Positions 11,284-22,994 are shown, numbered from the stretch's first letter. The stretch: DNA of 64,000 nucleotides from Dastarcus helophoroides (GCA_028583605.1 CM053327.1:29252626-29316625); one strand, 5' to 3'. The notes: generated from the sequence alone by a model not told the origin. Program-made: numbers and translations.

Positions 11284-12565
11284 AAGTTCAAAATACCCTA
11301 GATCAAGCCGCAAAAATCTCAACTATAAAAACCAGTTGAAGCTTTTTGGCAAGTTTTGCAAGTGCCAACTTTCCGGTTGATTGCACATTTGCTCACAAAC
11401 CGCTGCGAAGGCGGATATGATTAAATTAAACCTAAAGGCTTAAAAAATTAGTTGTTTATAGTGGTTTCATCCGTGACATTTAAATCACCCATAATGTGTA
11501 AGCATGTAAACTTGTGAAGATTTTTGATTACATTCTTTAGTGATGCAAATCACCATTAACCATAGTAATTATGTGTTGGCTTCAAACAAGACAAACCTTG
11601 AATGTGCAGTCTGACCACATCCGTGAAAATACGGTGGCTACGTACATATTTGGCGCAGTAAGCAGCAAGTTTGAAGATTTTTTTTTAAAATACAAATAAC
11701 AATCTCACATTAATTATAGGCGTGGCGAATCTACAACATTCGCTTCTGATGTAAGACTATAAATAAGTAGAGCAGACTCGATGACCTTGTAGGCTGTTTC
11801 ATTGCTAGATTTACCTTCCGGTGCTAAGCCATATATCCACAGGAAGAAAGTTGGCATTGCGATGGTATTGTGTATTGCGTACTTTTTAGTTGCAATGCAT
11901 ATTTAGTACACGTTTATTTCAATTATTTCAATTTACGTTTAATTAAAAATTTATAAAAAATAGGGGAAATGTAGCAGAGATAATTCACATTACACAAGAA
12001 TTACAAACATTAATCGAAATGTCAAATTATCATACGATTGCATAAGTTGTTAATAAGCATATAGAACAACGCAGTAAAAGCAATGTATAACAGTATTTTT
12101 ATTTTTTCCCAATTTTCATGCTATTATATTAATATGAAATTTTTAAGCATTTTAAGATGTAAATAAAATGACCCCTGATGCATTAGTAGCCTTGTTTGAC
12201 ATTGGCGACGACACAATTGCCCAAATTTTTTAGGGTTCGCTTGAACGTGAGGCATAGTATGCGCCACCCGCGGTTGAAAATCGAACTGCAACGTCTCTCA
12301 TCGATCGAGTATACAACCTCGTATAATCGTCGTCAAATTTCGAGGTTACTTTTGAATCTGAGACTTCCAACACCCATACCTCCCTCGCTGAGCCGTTTTC
12401 CATTATAAAATTCATGCGGGGGGCGAACGAAGGTGTCCTCTAGGGGTTGCCGTTCGAGTTGGACGTCGGCGAGTCCTGTCTTCTTAGTTCTTCGATCACG
12501 TGACATTACTCCGATTTATATTGGGAAATGTAACATCTGGTTTAATACATAGTAGTGGATTATTC
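11284..12565. other. No recognised gene; GC-richer patch at 12190-12500
   Basis: Mostly A/T-rich. From about 12190 to 12500 the GC content and CpG frequency rise visibly, and the minus strand has a 61-codon open frame starting MNFIMENGSAREVWVLEVSD. I do not recognise it. It could be an exon relic or part of an unidentified repeat. Confidence 0.3.
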
Positions 12566-12962
12566 TATTTAGTTGGCAAAAAAATAATTCGTTTTTTTCA
12601 TACAGACAGCGTTATTTAAATTTTTTTGAATGAATTATTTGGGTGATGTTCTTTACGTTTTGACATTTGATATCAGACAGATCGAGACTCATTTTGAATC
12701 ATGTGGTGAGGGATTTTATTTGTAGCTGATAGTTGAGGGTCAATTTTAACATGGAGTGCAAAAACGAACATTTTCGGCATATTTTAATTTTTTATTTACG
12801 TTAAGCACCGAAAGCTGCAGAAGCTCATAAAGAAATATGTGAAGTTTATGGTGGCGATTGCATAACAAAACCCACTTGTCAGAATTTGTGTAAGAAATTC
12901 CATTCTGGAGATTTTTCACTCAAAGATGACCAATGTTCTGGTCGACCTGCTAAAGTTGATAA

Positions 12963-15566
12963 CACAGGCCCACAAAAAAAAAGTGGTGTGTGCTGGGTGT
13001 CGGACCCACATAGTCCGGCGTATTTTTTCCCGCTGAACACGAATCTGTAGTCTAAATTGGGGGTCAAACTGCTAAAAGTAGAGAAAAACCAAAAAAACCG
13101 ATAAAAATCACGATCTCGTATTTTTTTCTGTTTGATATTATCATTCTTATAATTTTCGTCTTTTCCTGACCCTTTTTTCTTCAAATGACCTGTGAAGTGG
13201 ATTTCTGCTACGTTTTGTTCCTTTTTCTTGAGTTTCTCTGTGTAGCATCCAACAGAAATCTGCAAACATATTTATTCCCCACTGTCCCTGAAACCGCCGT
13301 TCAAACTCTTTGAGATCTTGGTGAAATCTTTCTCCTTGCTCTTCACTGAAGTCTCCGTTATTCTCCGGGAATTGGTCAAGATGCGAATCAAGGAAGTGCA
13401 TTTTCAAATTCATTAGGCAACCTGAATGCTGAAAATTTCTTATCATATTTGCCACAATGCTTTTGTAATCAGCATCCTTGGTATTGCCTAAAAATTTGGT
13501 ACACACTTCCTTGAAACTTAACCACGATGCCTTTTCTTGGTCATCCATGACTGCAACAAACCCTTCATCTTTGAATAACTTTCGGATTTCCGGTCCATCG
13601 AAGATGCCTTCCCTTAGTTTAGCATCAGATTTTTTTTTAAACACAGTACGCAGGTACGTAAAACATTCACCATCTTTATCAAGAGCTTTGACATACTGTT
13701 TAATTAAGCCAAGTTTTATATGAAGAGGAGGAATGAGAATTTTGGCTGGATCAACAAGCGGTTTCTTTATTATATTATGTGATCCAACCTTAAATGAAGA
13801 TCGTAAAGGCCATTCTTTTTTTACGTAGTGATTTTTTCGATCCCTACTGTCAAACATACACAAATAGCATGGATATTTTGTGAATCCAGATTGCTGTCCA
13901 AGGATCATGGACAAAATTTTTAAATCACCACATACTTGCCACTTATGTTCTTCGTACTTTATTTTCTTTAGGACAACTTCGAGGTTTGAATACTCTTCTT
14001 TAAGTACAGTGGAGTGGGCTAAAGGTAGAGGAGCAAATTTGTTGGTGTTGTGGAGAAGGACTGCCTTAAGACTCTGTTGAGACGAATCAATGAATAACCG
14101 CCAATTTTCTGGCTCATATAAATTTGGCTTAAATTCATCGATAAGTCCTTTTACATCAGTGCAATAGAGTAAATCTTCATTTTTTTCAAAATATTTACGG
14201 AAGGCTTCTTCTCGATTCCGATAAAACGAAACTTTAGTACCTTTTGTCAATAGATTTCTCTTTTTCATATTCGAAGCCAATATTTCAGCCGCTTCTTTTG
14301 AGAGTTTAGCCTCTCTGAATAAATCATTCAGATGTTTTTGATCGTATTTTTCCGGCTTCCGATCTTCACCAATAGGTCTGTATTCTTCATTGCTCGAAAA
14401 CTCTTCTTCCTCAGATTCGCTAGAAATGTTTTCACTACTAGTATCAAACTCTTTATCAATAAAAGCTGAATTTTCAGGATCGACGTCGACTTCCATTGTG
14501 TCTAATCCACTAGTCAGACTGTCTTGTGACGTGTCATCTTCTAAACCTTCTATGAAGTTTGCAACTGGTTGTTGAACACTTGACACAGAAGGATAAGAAA
14601 TTTTATCCTTATGCATTCGGCCCACAGTGTTGACATTTGTTGTGCAAAAGTAACAATTACTTGCATCAAGTGGCTTTTTCCATATCGCTGGAGTTTTAAA
14701 TTTAAGATTCGCCTTGACCTGGTGCTTTTCAAATCTATTGATCATATTATAACATGAGCCACAAACAAAATTGGGTATCCAATTTTTGAGATCGAGGGAA
14801 ACTTTCATATTGAAGCACTTTTCATACAAAGTCACGAAACGATCTGTTAGTTTCTTTGTATTTTTTATCCCTATGTACTTTGCACAAACGTAGCAAAAAG
14901 CATTGGGATTTCCAGTACATTTGTGATTGCCACGAGTACTAGAAGTTCCAGCAAAATTTTCAGTAGAAGAATCCATGAAAATAAATAAACCCCGCACGCT
15001 AGAATACCTAGGCCTAAGTATGAGGGCTTTCCGACTTTGACAAGGACAATGTCAACTCGTCGTCGGACACACTACGGCATCATTCTCATATTCTAGCGCT
15101 TCCCTGCAAAACAGCGCGCCTTCGCTGGCTTCGATACGCCGAAATGTTGACTAGCGAATCATTCTACACATCCCGATAAAGGGCAGTTGTCATCGTAGTC
15201 CAATCATTCCGGAGTAGCAGGTTTCTGCCGGTAAATGTACCGATTTAGTTAACCATTTCCTTATTTTTTGTCAAAAACAAAATATCATCTATGTGACACT
15301 TAAATAAGACACAATAAGTAGTGAATTAACGTATTTGCACATTACGGTTGGATATTACAGAGAGAAACAAGTAGAAACTGCAAGATGATAATATCATACA
15401 GAAAAAAATACGAGATCGTGATTTTTATCGGTTTTTTTGGTTTTTCTCCACTTTTAGCAGTTTGACCCCCAATTTAAACTACAGATTCGTGTTCAGCGGA
15501 AAAAAATACGCCGGACTATGTTGGTCCGACACCCAGCACACACCACTTTTTTTTTGTGGGCCTGTG
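12963..15566 (-). mobile_element. Unassigned DNA transposon with 182-bp inverted repeats and TAA duplication (2604 bp)
   Basis: Terminal inverted repeats are 12963-13144 and 15385-15566, 182 bp each, with about five differences (near 97% identity). Ends begin CACAGGCCCAC, then a poly-A run and GTGGTGTGTGCTGGGTGTCG. TAA flanks both sides (12960-12962 and 15567-15569); only this 3-bp duplication restores the host mariner codon order exactly. One gene fills the interior on the minus strand, its stop codon two bases inside the left repeat. The region 14998-15384 is a GC-richer leader. A 3-bp duplication and a CAC terminus recall CACTA/CMC elements, but the TIR is not a standard CACTA sequence; TAA would also fit the TWA site of PIF/Harbinger. 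Confidence 0.93.
13147..14997 (-). CDS. Putative DDE-type transposase of an unnamed family (616 aa)
   Basis: Intact 616-codon frame, the only long open gene here. Met8 (MDSSTEN) is an alternative start. Residues about 35-82 hold a CYVC...CGSC pair arrangement 40 residues apart, with WIPNFVCGSCYNMI, resembling the ZAD zinc-binding fold. A second pair is C115-C118. Residues 150-215 are acidic and Ser-rich. The core resembles an RNase H-like nuclease: D304 in RLFIDSSQQSLKAVLLHN, D358 in CGDLKIL, a CYLC pair at 377-380, then E553/E556 in SEEQGERFHQDLKEFERRFQ. FADFCWMLHRE and a basic, NLS-like tail follow. The conserved blocks (FIDSS, GERFHQD, CWML) are those I remember from many unnamed arthropod proteins. 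The D-D-CxxC-E order resembles CMC-type transposases. Catalytic assignment is inference; membership of a transposon is seen directly. Confidence 0.85.
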   Translation of the reverse strand: MRGLFIFMDSSTENFAGTSSTRGNHKCTGNPNAFCYVCAKYIGIKNTKKLTDRFVTLYEKCFNMKVSLDLKNWIPNFVCGSCYNMINRFEKHQVKANLKFKTPAIWKKPLDASNCYFCTTNVNTVGRMHKDKISYPSVSSVQQPVANFIEGLEDDTSQDSLTSGLDTMEVDVDPENSAFIDKEFDTSSENISSESEEEEFSSNEEYRPIGEDRKPEKYDQKHLNDLFREAKLSKEAAEILASNMKKRNLLTKGTKVSFYRNREEAFRKYFEKNEDLLYCTDVKGLIDEFKPNLYEPENWRLFIDSSQQSLKAVLLHNTNKFAPLPLAHSTVLKEEYSNLEVVLKKIKYEEHKWQVCGDLKILSMILGQQSGFTKYPCYLCMFDSRDRKNHYVKKEWPLRSSFKVGSHNIIKKPLVDPAKILIPPLHIKLGLIKQYVKALDKDGECFTYLRTVFKKKSDAKLREGIFDGPEIRKLFKDEGFVAVMDDQEKASWLSFKEVCTKFLGNTKDADYKSIVANMIRNFQHSGCLMNLKMHFLDSHLDQFPENNGDFSEEQGERFHQDLKEFERRFQGQWGINMFADFCWMLHRETQEKGTKRSRNPLHRSFEEKRVRKRRKL

Positions 15567-16456
15567 TAATAATCAAATTAATGCCATTATTAAACAGGAT
15601 CGTCATATAACTGTTCGAGAGATTTCAGTGAGGGTAAATGTATCACTCACAAGCATTAAGAATCACTTAAAATGTCTTGGACTTGTTAAAAAGCTCGATA
15701 TTTGGGTTCCGCATATATTAAAGGATATTTATTTGACACAACGAATTAATATTTGCGATATTTGCATCTTAGGCGCAATGAAAATGATCCCTTTTTATGA
15801 AGAATCATTATTGGTGATGAAAAATGGGTCACCTGCAATAACATCATTCGAAAACGATCATGGTCCAAGCACGATGAACCAGCACAAACCACATCAAAAG
15901 CTGAATTGCATAAAAAAAATATGCTGTCGATTTGGTGGGATTATAAAGGTGTTGGGTATTTTGAGCTGCTTCCAAGGAACCAAATAATCAATTCAGATAT
16001 GTACAGCCAACAGCTAATGAAACTAGATGAAGCAATTAAAGAAAAAAGTCCAGAATTGGCAAATCGAAAAAGAATTGTGTTCCACCATGATAATGCTAGG
16101 CCTCACACATCTTTGGTAACTCGCAGGAAATTATTGGAGCTTGGTTGGGAAGTGGTGTCGCATCCCCCATACAGCCCTGACATAGCACCATCTGATTACC
16201 ATTTATCTCGCAGTTTGCAGAACTTTATGAATGGTAAACATTTCCCAAATGATGATGACCTTGGTTCACTTGGTTCAGTTTTTTTCTGAGAAGGATCAAA
16301 AATTTTATGAATGCGAAAACATGAAGCTGCAAGAAAGATGACAAAAGGTCGTTAAACAAAATGAAAAATATATAATTGACTAGAGTTTATTCTTTGTATT
16401 AAAAAAATGTGTTTTTTTCATACCACAAAACCGAAATTACTTTCTTGCCAACCCAA

Positions 16457-17295
16457 TATTTACAACTTTAAAAAGAAAATTTTCAAAAATGTAAAATTTT
16501 CAAAAAAATAAATTTTTGAAAAAGTTTAATCAAAAACCAAAATCTTCAAAAAATCAAAAAGTTCAATTCAAAATTTATACAAAAAAAGAAAATTCTAAGG
16601 AAGTTGTAATTTTTAAACACTCAAAACCCCTAAATAAGTGAACATTTCAAAATTAGCTGAAATTTTGGAAGAAAAATTGAAAATTTGGAAGTCGGAACGA
16701 GAAAAACTCGAAATTAGAAAAACAGTGGATAAAAGTGGTCTAAATTTTAAAAATCAAATTCTTCAAAATAGTGAGAATTTCCAAAAATGTGACTAGAAAA
16801 CCCTTTCTCTTCTTTCACGCTTGCGGAGGTTCGGATGTCAGCTTAGCCCTTAATAAAAATATAATTAAGGATTTGGATTTGTGAGGGAAGCAGCCGGCTA
16901 AGAAAAAGCCAATCAAAATGGTCTAAATTTTCAAAATAAAGTCGAACAATAAAAATCAAATTCTTCAAAAAAGTGAGAATTTCCAAAAATGTGACCAGAA
17001 AATCCTTCCTCTTCTTTTACGCTTGCGGAGGTTCGGGTGTCAGCTTAGCCCTTAATAAAAATATAACTAAGGATTTGGAGTTGTGAGGGAAGCAACCGGC
17101 TAAGAAAAAGCCAATCAAAATGGTCTAAATTTTCAAAATAAAGTCGAACAATAAAAATCTAATTCTTCAAAAGAGTGAAAATTTCCAAAAATGTGACCAA
17201 AGAATTCGTTCTCTTCTTTCACGCAGGCGAAGGGACGGGTACTGAATTCGTGAAGGAAGTAACCGGCTAAGAAAAAGCCAATCAAAATGAACGGA
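16457..17295 (+). repeat. Dispersed repeat with about 202-bp tandem units, copy 1
   Basis: Units start near 16737, 16920 and 17122 (GGTCTAAATTTT...). Each has GAATTTCCAAAAATGTGAC, a GCTTGCGGAGGTTCGG-like box and CCGGCTAAGAAAAAGCCAAT. The first lacks about 20 bp. It matches, inversely, 46838-47520, including the low-complexity part next to the mariner end. Class unknown; no coding. Confidence 0.85.
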
Positions 17296-17621
17296 AATAT
17301 GAAAGGTTTCAGTAGACATTACAAAAGTTGAAATGATGTTGCTCTGGTGTATTAATGCGTGTAAAGCTCATTCGAATAGAAATAAAAAGCTGCAAAACTC
17401 TTAAACTCTGGCACATTTTGGTCATTGGTCCTAGAATACCAACAAATTGTTGAAAGAATAATCTCAATCAACAGTATAGCGCTTAATTTTTGTTTTATGC
17501 AAGTTAATCCAGTTCCTGATTGACTAGAAAAATACATAGCTTTATAGGCTTATTGTTCGCCAGTTACTCCTTCCACAAATCTAGATTTTCACACACACAT
17601 TTCTAGATTTTCAGTAATCTT
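17296..17621. other. No recognised feature
   Basis: Spacer between the tandem repeat and the second Tc1-like copy. It contains CGCCAGTTACTCCTTCC, also found at 59710, but no complete element. Confidence 0.35.
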
Positions 17622-19377
17622 TCAGCAATTGAACACGTAAATTATTAAATATTATCGAGATCTAAACCCCACATATGGCTCTTATTAATCGTAAATGGTT
17701 TACGACTTTATAGATCAACAACGTGAGACCCTACAGTAGGACAACGAAAGTTTTAAAATTGCTACAACTGGACATATTTTAATCGCTGCTCTTGGTTAAT
17801 AATTCCTTTCTTTAATTTATTTAGGCAGTTTTCTAGGATTTTGTTCTGGGAATAAGCAAAAAAAAACGAAATTTCTTTAGGACTTCGCCCTCGGAAATAT
17901 CTGAAGCCATGCTTTTTCATTTTCTTTTTCATCAAAGAGGAATTTTGGTTTACCTTTTTTTGCAAGTAAGTTACCATGAGGGCCACGAAATCTAGCCTGC
18001 ATTATAAAAGAGCTCATACACACTCTTTCTCTCTTGCTAGACGGCGATCGTGGATCATTTTTAATACTTTCTGGTAATATTCATTGTCACAGTCAAAGTC
18101 GGACACTCTGAAGTTAAGAAATAATTAAGCAAACAACCAAACCTACAAAACTTATTATTGACGAAAATGTAAAGCTAATCTTGTAACACATTTGAAATTC
18201 GGACAGACGTAAACGGTAAGGGATATTAGATTTAATAATTGTGGTTGATTCTTAATGATTGTCTGCAGATGTCGAGGCATAGAAGATACCAATACGTTTG
18301 CAATATTAAATGAAATATAATTGCATTGCCTGCAATACATCCTTAAGCTGCTGCCGGTCAAAATTTGCCACTTCCTCACGCCCCTATTTAATTAATCCCA
18401 CAAATGTTCTACTGGACTAAGATCTGGCGATTTCGAAGGTGATTATCCAAATGGGAGCAGTTATACAGAAACCATTGACGAACGAGGCGAGTGATTTGTT
18501 TGGGATTCTTGTTCTCATTTAGCAAAAACATGAATCGCTGCCCAAAGTTTTCAGTATTTTGACGCAAAAGGGTTTTTTAAATATCAAGGTCCACTTATTG
18601 CTTCATAATGCTTTCTATGAAATGCAAATTCCCTATTTCTGCAGTTGTCATGCAAAAGGTACCTCCTCGACCATGTTTCAGTGTTTCCTGAAGATTTTCT
18701 AATTTCAACTCTTCCGAGGTTTTCTCCAATTTCTCACCAAATCATCCCACACCTAAACATTAATCTAACAGAAATATAACTGATTTCCAAAGGTGGAAAT
18801 TTTTATAAATATACTTTTTCGCAAACTTTAATCTTCCATGTCTATGTTATAACAAAGAAAATTTATTTTTTGGGCAATGCTTTGATGATAAGCATGTTTA
18901 TGAAATACTTTTGCGCATATTCTCATGTATTTCCCAAATACGTGACTGCTTCTTTCTATAAAATGCGAATTCCCCATTTCTGTAGTGCTGATGCAGAAGT
19001 TACCTCTTTGACCATGGTTCAGTGTTTTTTGAAGATTTTTTAATTTCAGTTCTTCCGAGGTTTTCTCAAATTTCTCACCAAATCATCCCACACCTAAACA
19101 TTAATCTTAATTTTCTCTAGAAATTTTTATAAACATACTTTTTCGCAAATTTTAATCTTTCATGTCTATAATCTAACAAAGAAAGTTAATTTTTGAGGAA
19201 TGCTTTGATGATAAGCATGTTCATGACATACTTTTACGCATATTTTCCGAGTTGGGGTCTTTTTCGAAATAATGACTGCTTCTACGGTTAGTTTAAGTGC
19301 GCTCATCTTGAATTCTCCTTAATTTGTCGTAATATTCAACGTTCAACGCGTACAACTACTAATTTTTTTAGGATTTA

Positions 19378-21864
19378 CTGTACACCAATACCTCACTTTG
19401 CGTCGGGGCTACGTTCTAAAAAAACACGACGCAAATTGAAACGACGCAAAGTAAATTAAGATTTTCTATAGCAAACCATGTAAAGATCGAAGATAGGTTC
19501 CAGGGTTACGAAAATACTACTTTTTAAAAAGAAAATTGAACAAAGTAAACATTTAAAAAACAAAAATAATATAAAATGTTATTACATACATACAAAAAAC
19601 AAAAAAAAAACGTATTCAATTAAAACAAAATAAACTATTCAATTAATTTATGAAAAACAACATTAAAATTAATTACTGTCTGATGAGTCCCTAGTGGCTG
19701 TTGTCGCAAGTCGGCTCTTTTTCACAATAAATTGGTACAATTTTTACTGAACAGCTTTTTTTTCAACGTAAAATAAATTTCCTTGTAGCAATTGATATTC
19801 GTAGCTACCGCCTGGGACACTTTAAAACTCCTTCCGCTGTCAGGATCGTTTTTTAAAAAAAATCTCCATAGCTTCGTCAATCAAACACATCGCTTTGGAA
19901 ATTTGTTTGGAGGTTAAATTTTGTTCTTCGGAGATTTTTATTGAGCAATTCCAGTTGCAATAGTTCTTCATTAGAGAATTCTTGGTTGTGCGAGGTTAGC
20001 AATTCATTTATGTCAGTCTCCTCCATACCTTCAAAATTAGACTCTCTAGCTCAATTAGAAATTTCATGACGAATAGCTGGTGTACCATATTCTGCAGCGC
20101 ATATTCGGTGAACACATTCAGGCCATATTTTGCGCCAAACACCATTCATGCAAGATTGTTTAATCTCCTTCCACGAATTGGAAATAATTTCTATGGCTTT
20201 CATATTGTTGAACTTTTTCCAAAACTCTAGCATAGTAGGCTTATCTTGTCCATCAGTCTCACTTAAAACAAGTTTAAATATTTGTCGAGGTTAATAACTT
20301 TTAAAAGTCGATATTACTCCCTGATCCATCGGCTGAATAACTGGTGTCGAATACGAGCCAGCCGCCTAATAAGGCGGCAAAAATACAAATTTCACGTTTT
20401 CTGACAACTCATTAACATAAACTGGGTGGCCAGGAGTATTGTCTACTAGGACCAAAGCCTTAAAATTTAAGTTTTCCTGGTTGCAATAAGCTCAAATTTT
20501 TGGAATAGCACAAATTGAAACCCAGTTTTGAAATTATTATGTTGTCATCCATGCTTTTTTGTTTGCTCGCCAGTGAACAGGAAGCAGATTCTTTGAACAA
20601 CCTTTCATAGCACTTGGATTTTCTGATTGCTAAATGAGAAATGGTTCAAATTTAGAATCACCATTTGCATTACCACCAAGAAGAAGAGTCAGTCTATCCT
20701 TACTAGCTTTAAATCCTGGCGTAGATTTTTCTGTTTTAGATATGAAAGTTCTGTTAGGTAGAAGTTTCCAAAATAACCCAGTCTCGTCAACATTAAAGAC
20801 TTGTTTCGGATCATGAATTAATGCATTTAACTCTGTCAGGTAGCGTTCTGCAGCAGTTAAATCAGCGCTAACTGCTTCGCCTTTAAGAGCAATGCTGTGC
20901 AAATTTGCTCGAACTTTGAATCTCTCAAACCAGCCCTGACTAGCATCAAATGTTTCATTCTTGTCTGTATTACTACCACTAGCATTATCGCTGGATACTG
21001 TTTTACTTTTTATGTCATCAAATAAGCTTTTTACCTTCGTCTGAACTACCATTTTACTTAATGGTATTCTCAACTTGATTTTCAATCCAAATAGAAAGCA
21101 AGGACTCCATTTCGATCATCAAAGCACTCCTTGTGCGGGTCATCGTTTTAGCATCTAATGATGTTGCAGATTTTGCAGCCTCTCTTATTTTATCCCCATC
21201 TCGATTTCTAATAGTTCTGACAGTTGTTGCAGCCAGACCAACAGTCTTTGCTATCTCCCCAGCCTTCTCTCCCTTATCAAATCGTCGCAGAATATCTAAT
21301 TTTGTCTCCAAGCTGATAGTTTTTTTTTATTTTTGGTAATTCTACCAGCAGCGCCCTTTCCACTCATTTGGCTAAAAAAATTACAAGTGTATGTAAAAAA
21401 ATATAACACTACCAATAAATAAATTGGAAAAATATTTACTTTTTTTGTAACCAGAAACAACCCTTAAAAATTTATAAAAATTTATTATTCTCTTTTAAAA
21501 AAAGCACAACACACTAATTGAAACGTTACAAAAAAGCACAACACACTACATAATTAAAACTGAACTCTAAAATTAGTCAAACAAAGTGAAAATAAAACTG
21601 TATTAAAATTGCGTTGATTTTCGGTTAGAAAGGGAATCCCCGAGTTTTGATGTCATGGCCCAATTAGAAACAAAAGTTGTGCCATCCTTTAGAAAAAAAA
21701 GAAAATTTCACAAAATTTCAAAAGAAAAATTAAAGACTCGAACCCAAAATAACGCAACCTCGAAAATCTAACGATGCACAGTGAAAATTAGTAGTAATTA
21801 AACAGCGACACAACTTCGAAAAAATGCAAAACGAAACGACGCAAAGCGAGGTATTGGTGTACTA
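19378..21864 (-). mobile_element. pogo/Tigger-type transposon (2487 bp)
   Basis: Inverted ends share GTACACCAATACCTC-N-CTTTGCGTCG, and TA flanks both sides (19376-19377 and 21865-21866). Removing the element joins AGGATT-TA-CTATTG, matching the unbroken site near 6880-6900 of the other host copy. Length and a single broken gene fit Tigger elements of the pogo branch. Confidence 0.9.
19680..21367 (-). pseudogene. Tigger/pogo transposase with CENP-B-like DNA-binding region
   Basis: Probable start is ATG at 21367 (MSGKGAAGRITK), followed by a shift into LETKLDILRRFDKGEKAGEI (psq-type helix-turn-helix). A second frame (21085-20630) holds the CENP-B-type block FDASQGWFERFKVRANLHSI, then the first catalytic Asp in VFNVDETGLFWKLLPNRTFI and LLLGGNANGDSKFEPFLI. 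Past a stop, the minus strand still shows LVLVDNTPGHPVYVNEL (second Asp) and IQPMDQGVISTF (third). Later pieces include WPECVHRICAAEYG. All three catalytic Asp are recognisable, but stops and frameshifts make it non-functional. Confidence 0.92.
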
Positions 21865-22228
21865 TACTATTGTTGTTAATTTTTTATCGGCTTGTTTTTT
21901 CGCATCTACGAATAATATTATGTACTGCAGGATCTTATTTGTACAATTTTGTCTACTTTTGAACCAGATTATACATCTTCATGATGTTTAATAACAAATT
22001 TTCAAATGATGAAGGGTATGAATTAATTTTTTTTTCTAAGGCTTATTATTTATAAACTGCTTTTCAGTTCTACATGCTTCATAAGAAGAGTGCTTTCAGT
22101 ACCTTCATTCCCAGAGCTCGATTGGAACTGTCCTATTTTCTACTGTGAGCTGCTTAAAGGTAGTTAAAATGCTAACTAGAATTCTTGTATTCTGGGAACT
22201 TTTTCCTAAAGAGCAACCGCCTGGCTAG

Positions 22229-22990
22229 GTGAAAAGGTAAAAGCCAATAAAACAGGAATAAAAATACTAATACTTCGCAAAGAAGATATAGAGAATATCT
22301 AGAAAAATACAATCAATCCAATCTTTAGCTTGTACGAGTATAATTTTGAAGTGCATACATGTTTTCTATCTGATATAATGCATCTCTGTCTCTTTAATGT
22401 TATGGCTCCGGATGTCTTTTAAAAAGGCGATTCTTTTATTCATGGTTCAGGATCATCTCGCTTGATTACAGGTTTAGAGGGCATTTAAAACTTTAATTGC
22501 ATGAACATCTTCACGGAAACATTAATTTTAGATGTTTGCATCATATTTCACCGTAATTGTATATCCAGTCCTTTCCACGTTAATCGCTGCGTTGTTATAA
22601 TGATAACTGCGCTTGGTGATAGTTGGTCATTCGCGTTTATCTTACATGTGTATCTTAATAAACAAACAAGGATATATCTCCCATTAGCAATTATAGCTGG
22701 AGTATTATAAAAAGTTGGCACTACGAGCTGAGAAACTAATTAAAGAAATTCTTCCATATAATATGCACTGAAGGTCAAATTATGATTTATTATTTGAAAA
22801 CATATAGTTGGGGTGTACAATATGTCAGCGAAAGTGTGGGTAACTGCACCATTTAGAAATCGATTATATTTTAAATATAACTTGTAGGAAATAACGTCTA
22901 AGAAATATAATTTTGAAAGCTCAAAACAGGATTCAACTAAGTTTCTATATAAATTGCGATTAGCCACAAAGCTTCAGGGTACATTAAATA
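22229..22990. other. No recognised gene; short dispersed motif
   Basis: Begins with AATACTTCGCAAAGAAGATA, a motif that recurs near 48605 and 59790 and so belongs to an unidentified dispersed repeat. The rest is unremarkable. Confidence 0.4.
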
Positions 22991-22994
22991 ACAT

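Larger units (their letters stand above)
12751..16383 (+). pseudogene. mariner transposase, interrupted by a transposon
   Basis: DD34D transposase starting MECKNEHFRHILIFYLR, followed at once by a stop codon, then KAAEAHKEICEVYGG, FHSGDFSLKDD and GRPAKVDN. Here (12960-12962) the 2.6-kb element intervenes. The frame resumes at 15570 with NQINAIIKQDRHITVREISV. Removing the element and one TAA restores V-D-N-N-Q-I. A frameshift near 15840-15905 and another near 16262 follow. Catalytic motifs remain readable: IGDEKW, FHHDNARPHTSLVTR and HPPYSPDIAPSDY. The C-terminus reads KVVKQNEKYIID, ending in TAG at 16381. Dead copy, but all three catalytic Asp are kept. Confidence 0.9.
12568..16456 (+). mobile_element. 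mariner transposon, split by the TAA element
   Basis: Left end TTTAGTTGGCAAAAAAATAA after TA (12566-12567). Right end reads inward TTGGGTTGGCAAGAAAGTAA and is followed by TA (16457-16458). Without the inserted 2604-bp element and one TAA duplicate the mariner is 1282 bp, the normal size. The left end is more mutated than the right. The flank beyond the right end matches, inversely, the flank of the mariner starting at 47521. Confidence 0.9.
17622..22228 (-). mobile_element. Tc1-like element 'R', copy 2, split by pogo/Tigger
   Basis: Inverse copy of 6254-11283 without the 2.9-kb insertion. 17622-18590 matches 10219-11283 and 18596-22228 matches 6535-7350. Within it, about 365 bp (18596-18960) is repeated at 18963-19330 in a more diverged form. 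A 2.49-kb element interrupts it at 19378. The transposase remnant reads on the minus strand as FGQRFMFLLNENKNPKQITR and other pieces near 18500. Compared with copy 1 it lacks about 45 bp near 17730. Confidence 0.82.

Noticed and set aside
13147..14997. Domesticated host gene
   Set aside because: The gene lies between intact inverted repeats with a fresh target duplication, so a mobile-element gene is the better reading.
6254..22228. A large inverted segmental duplication
   Set aside because: Similarity is limited to one Tc1-like element; the flanks between and outside do not match, so two independent copies are simpler.
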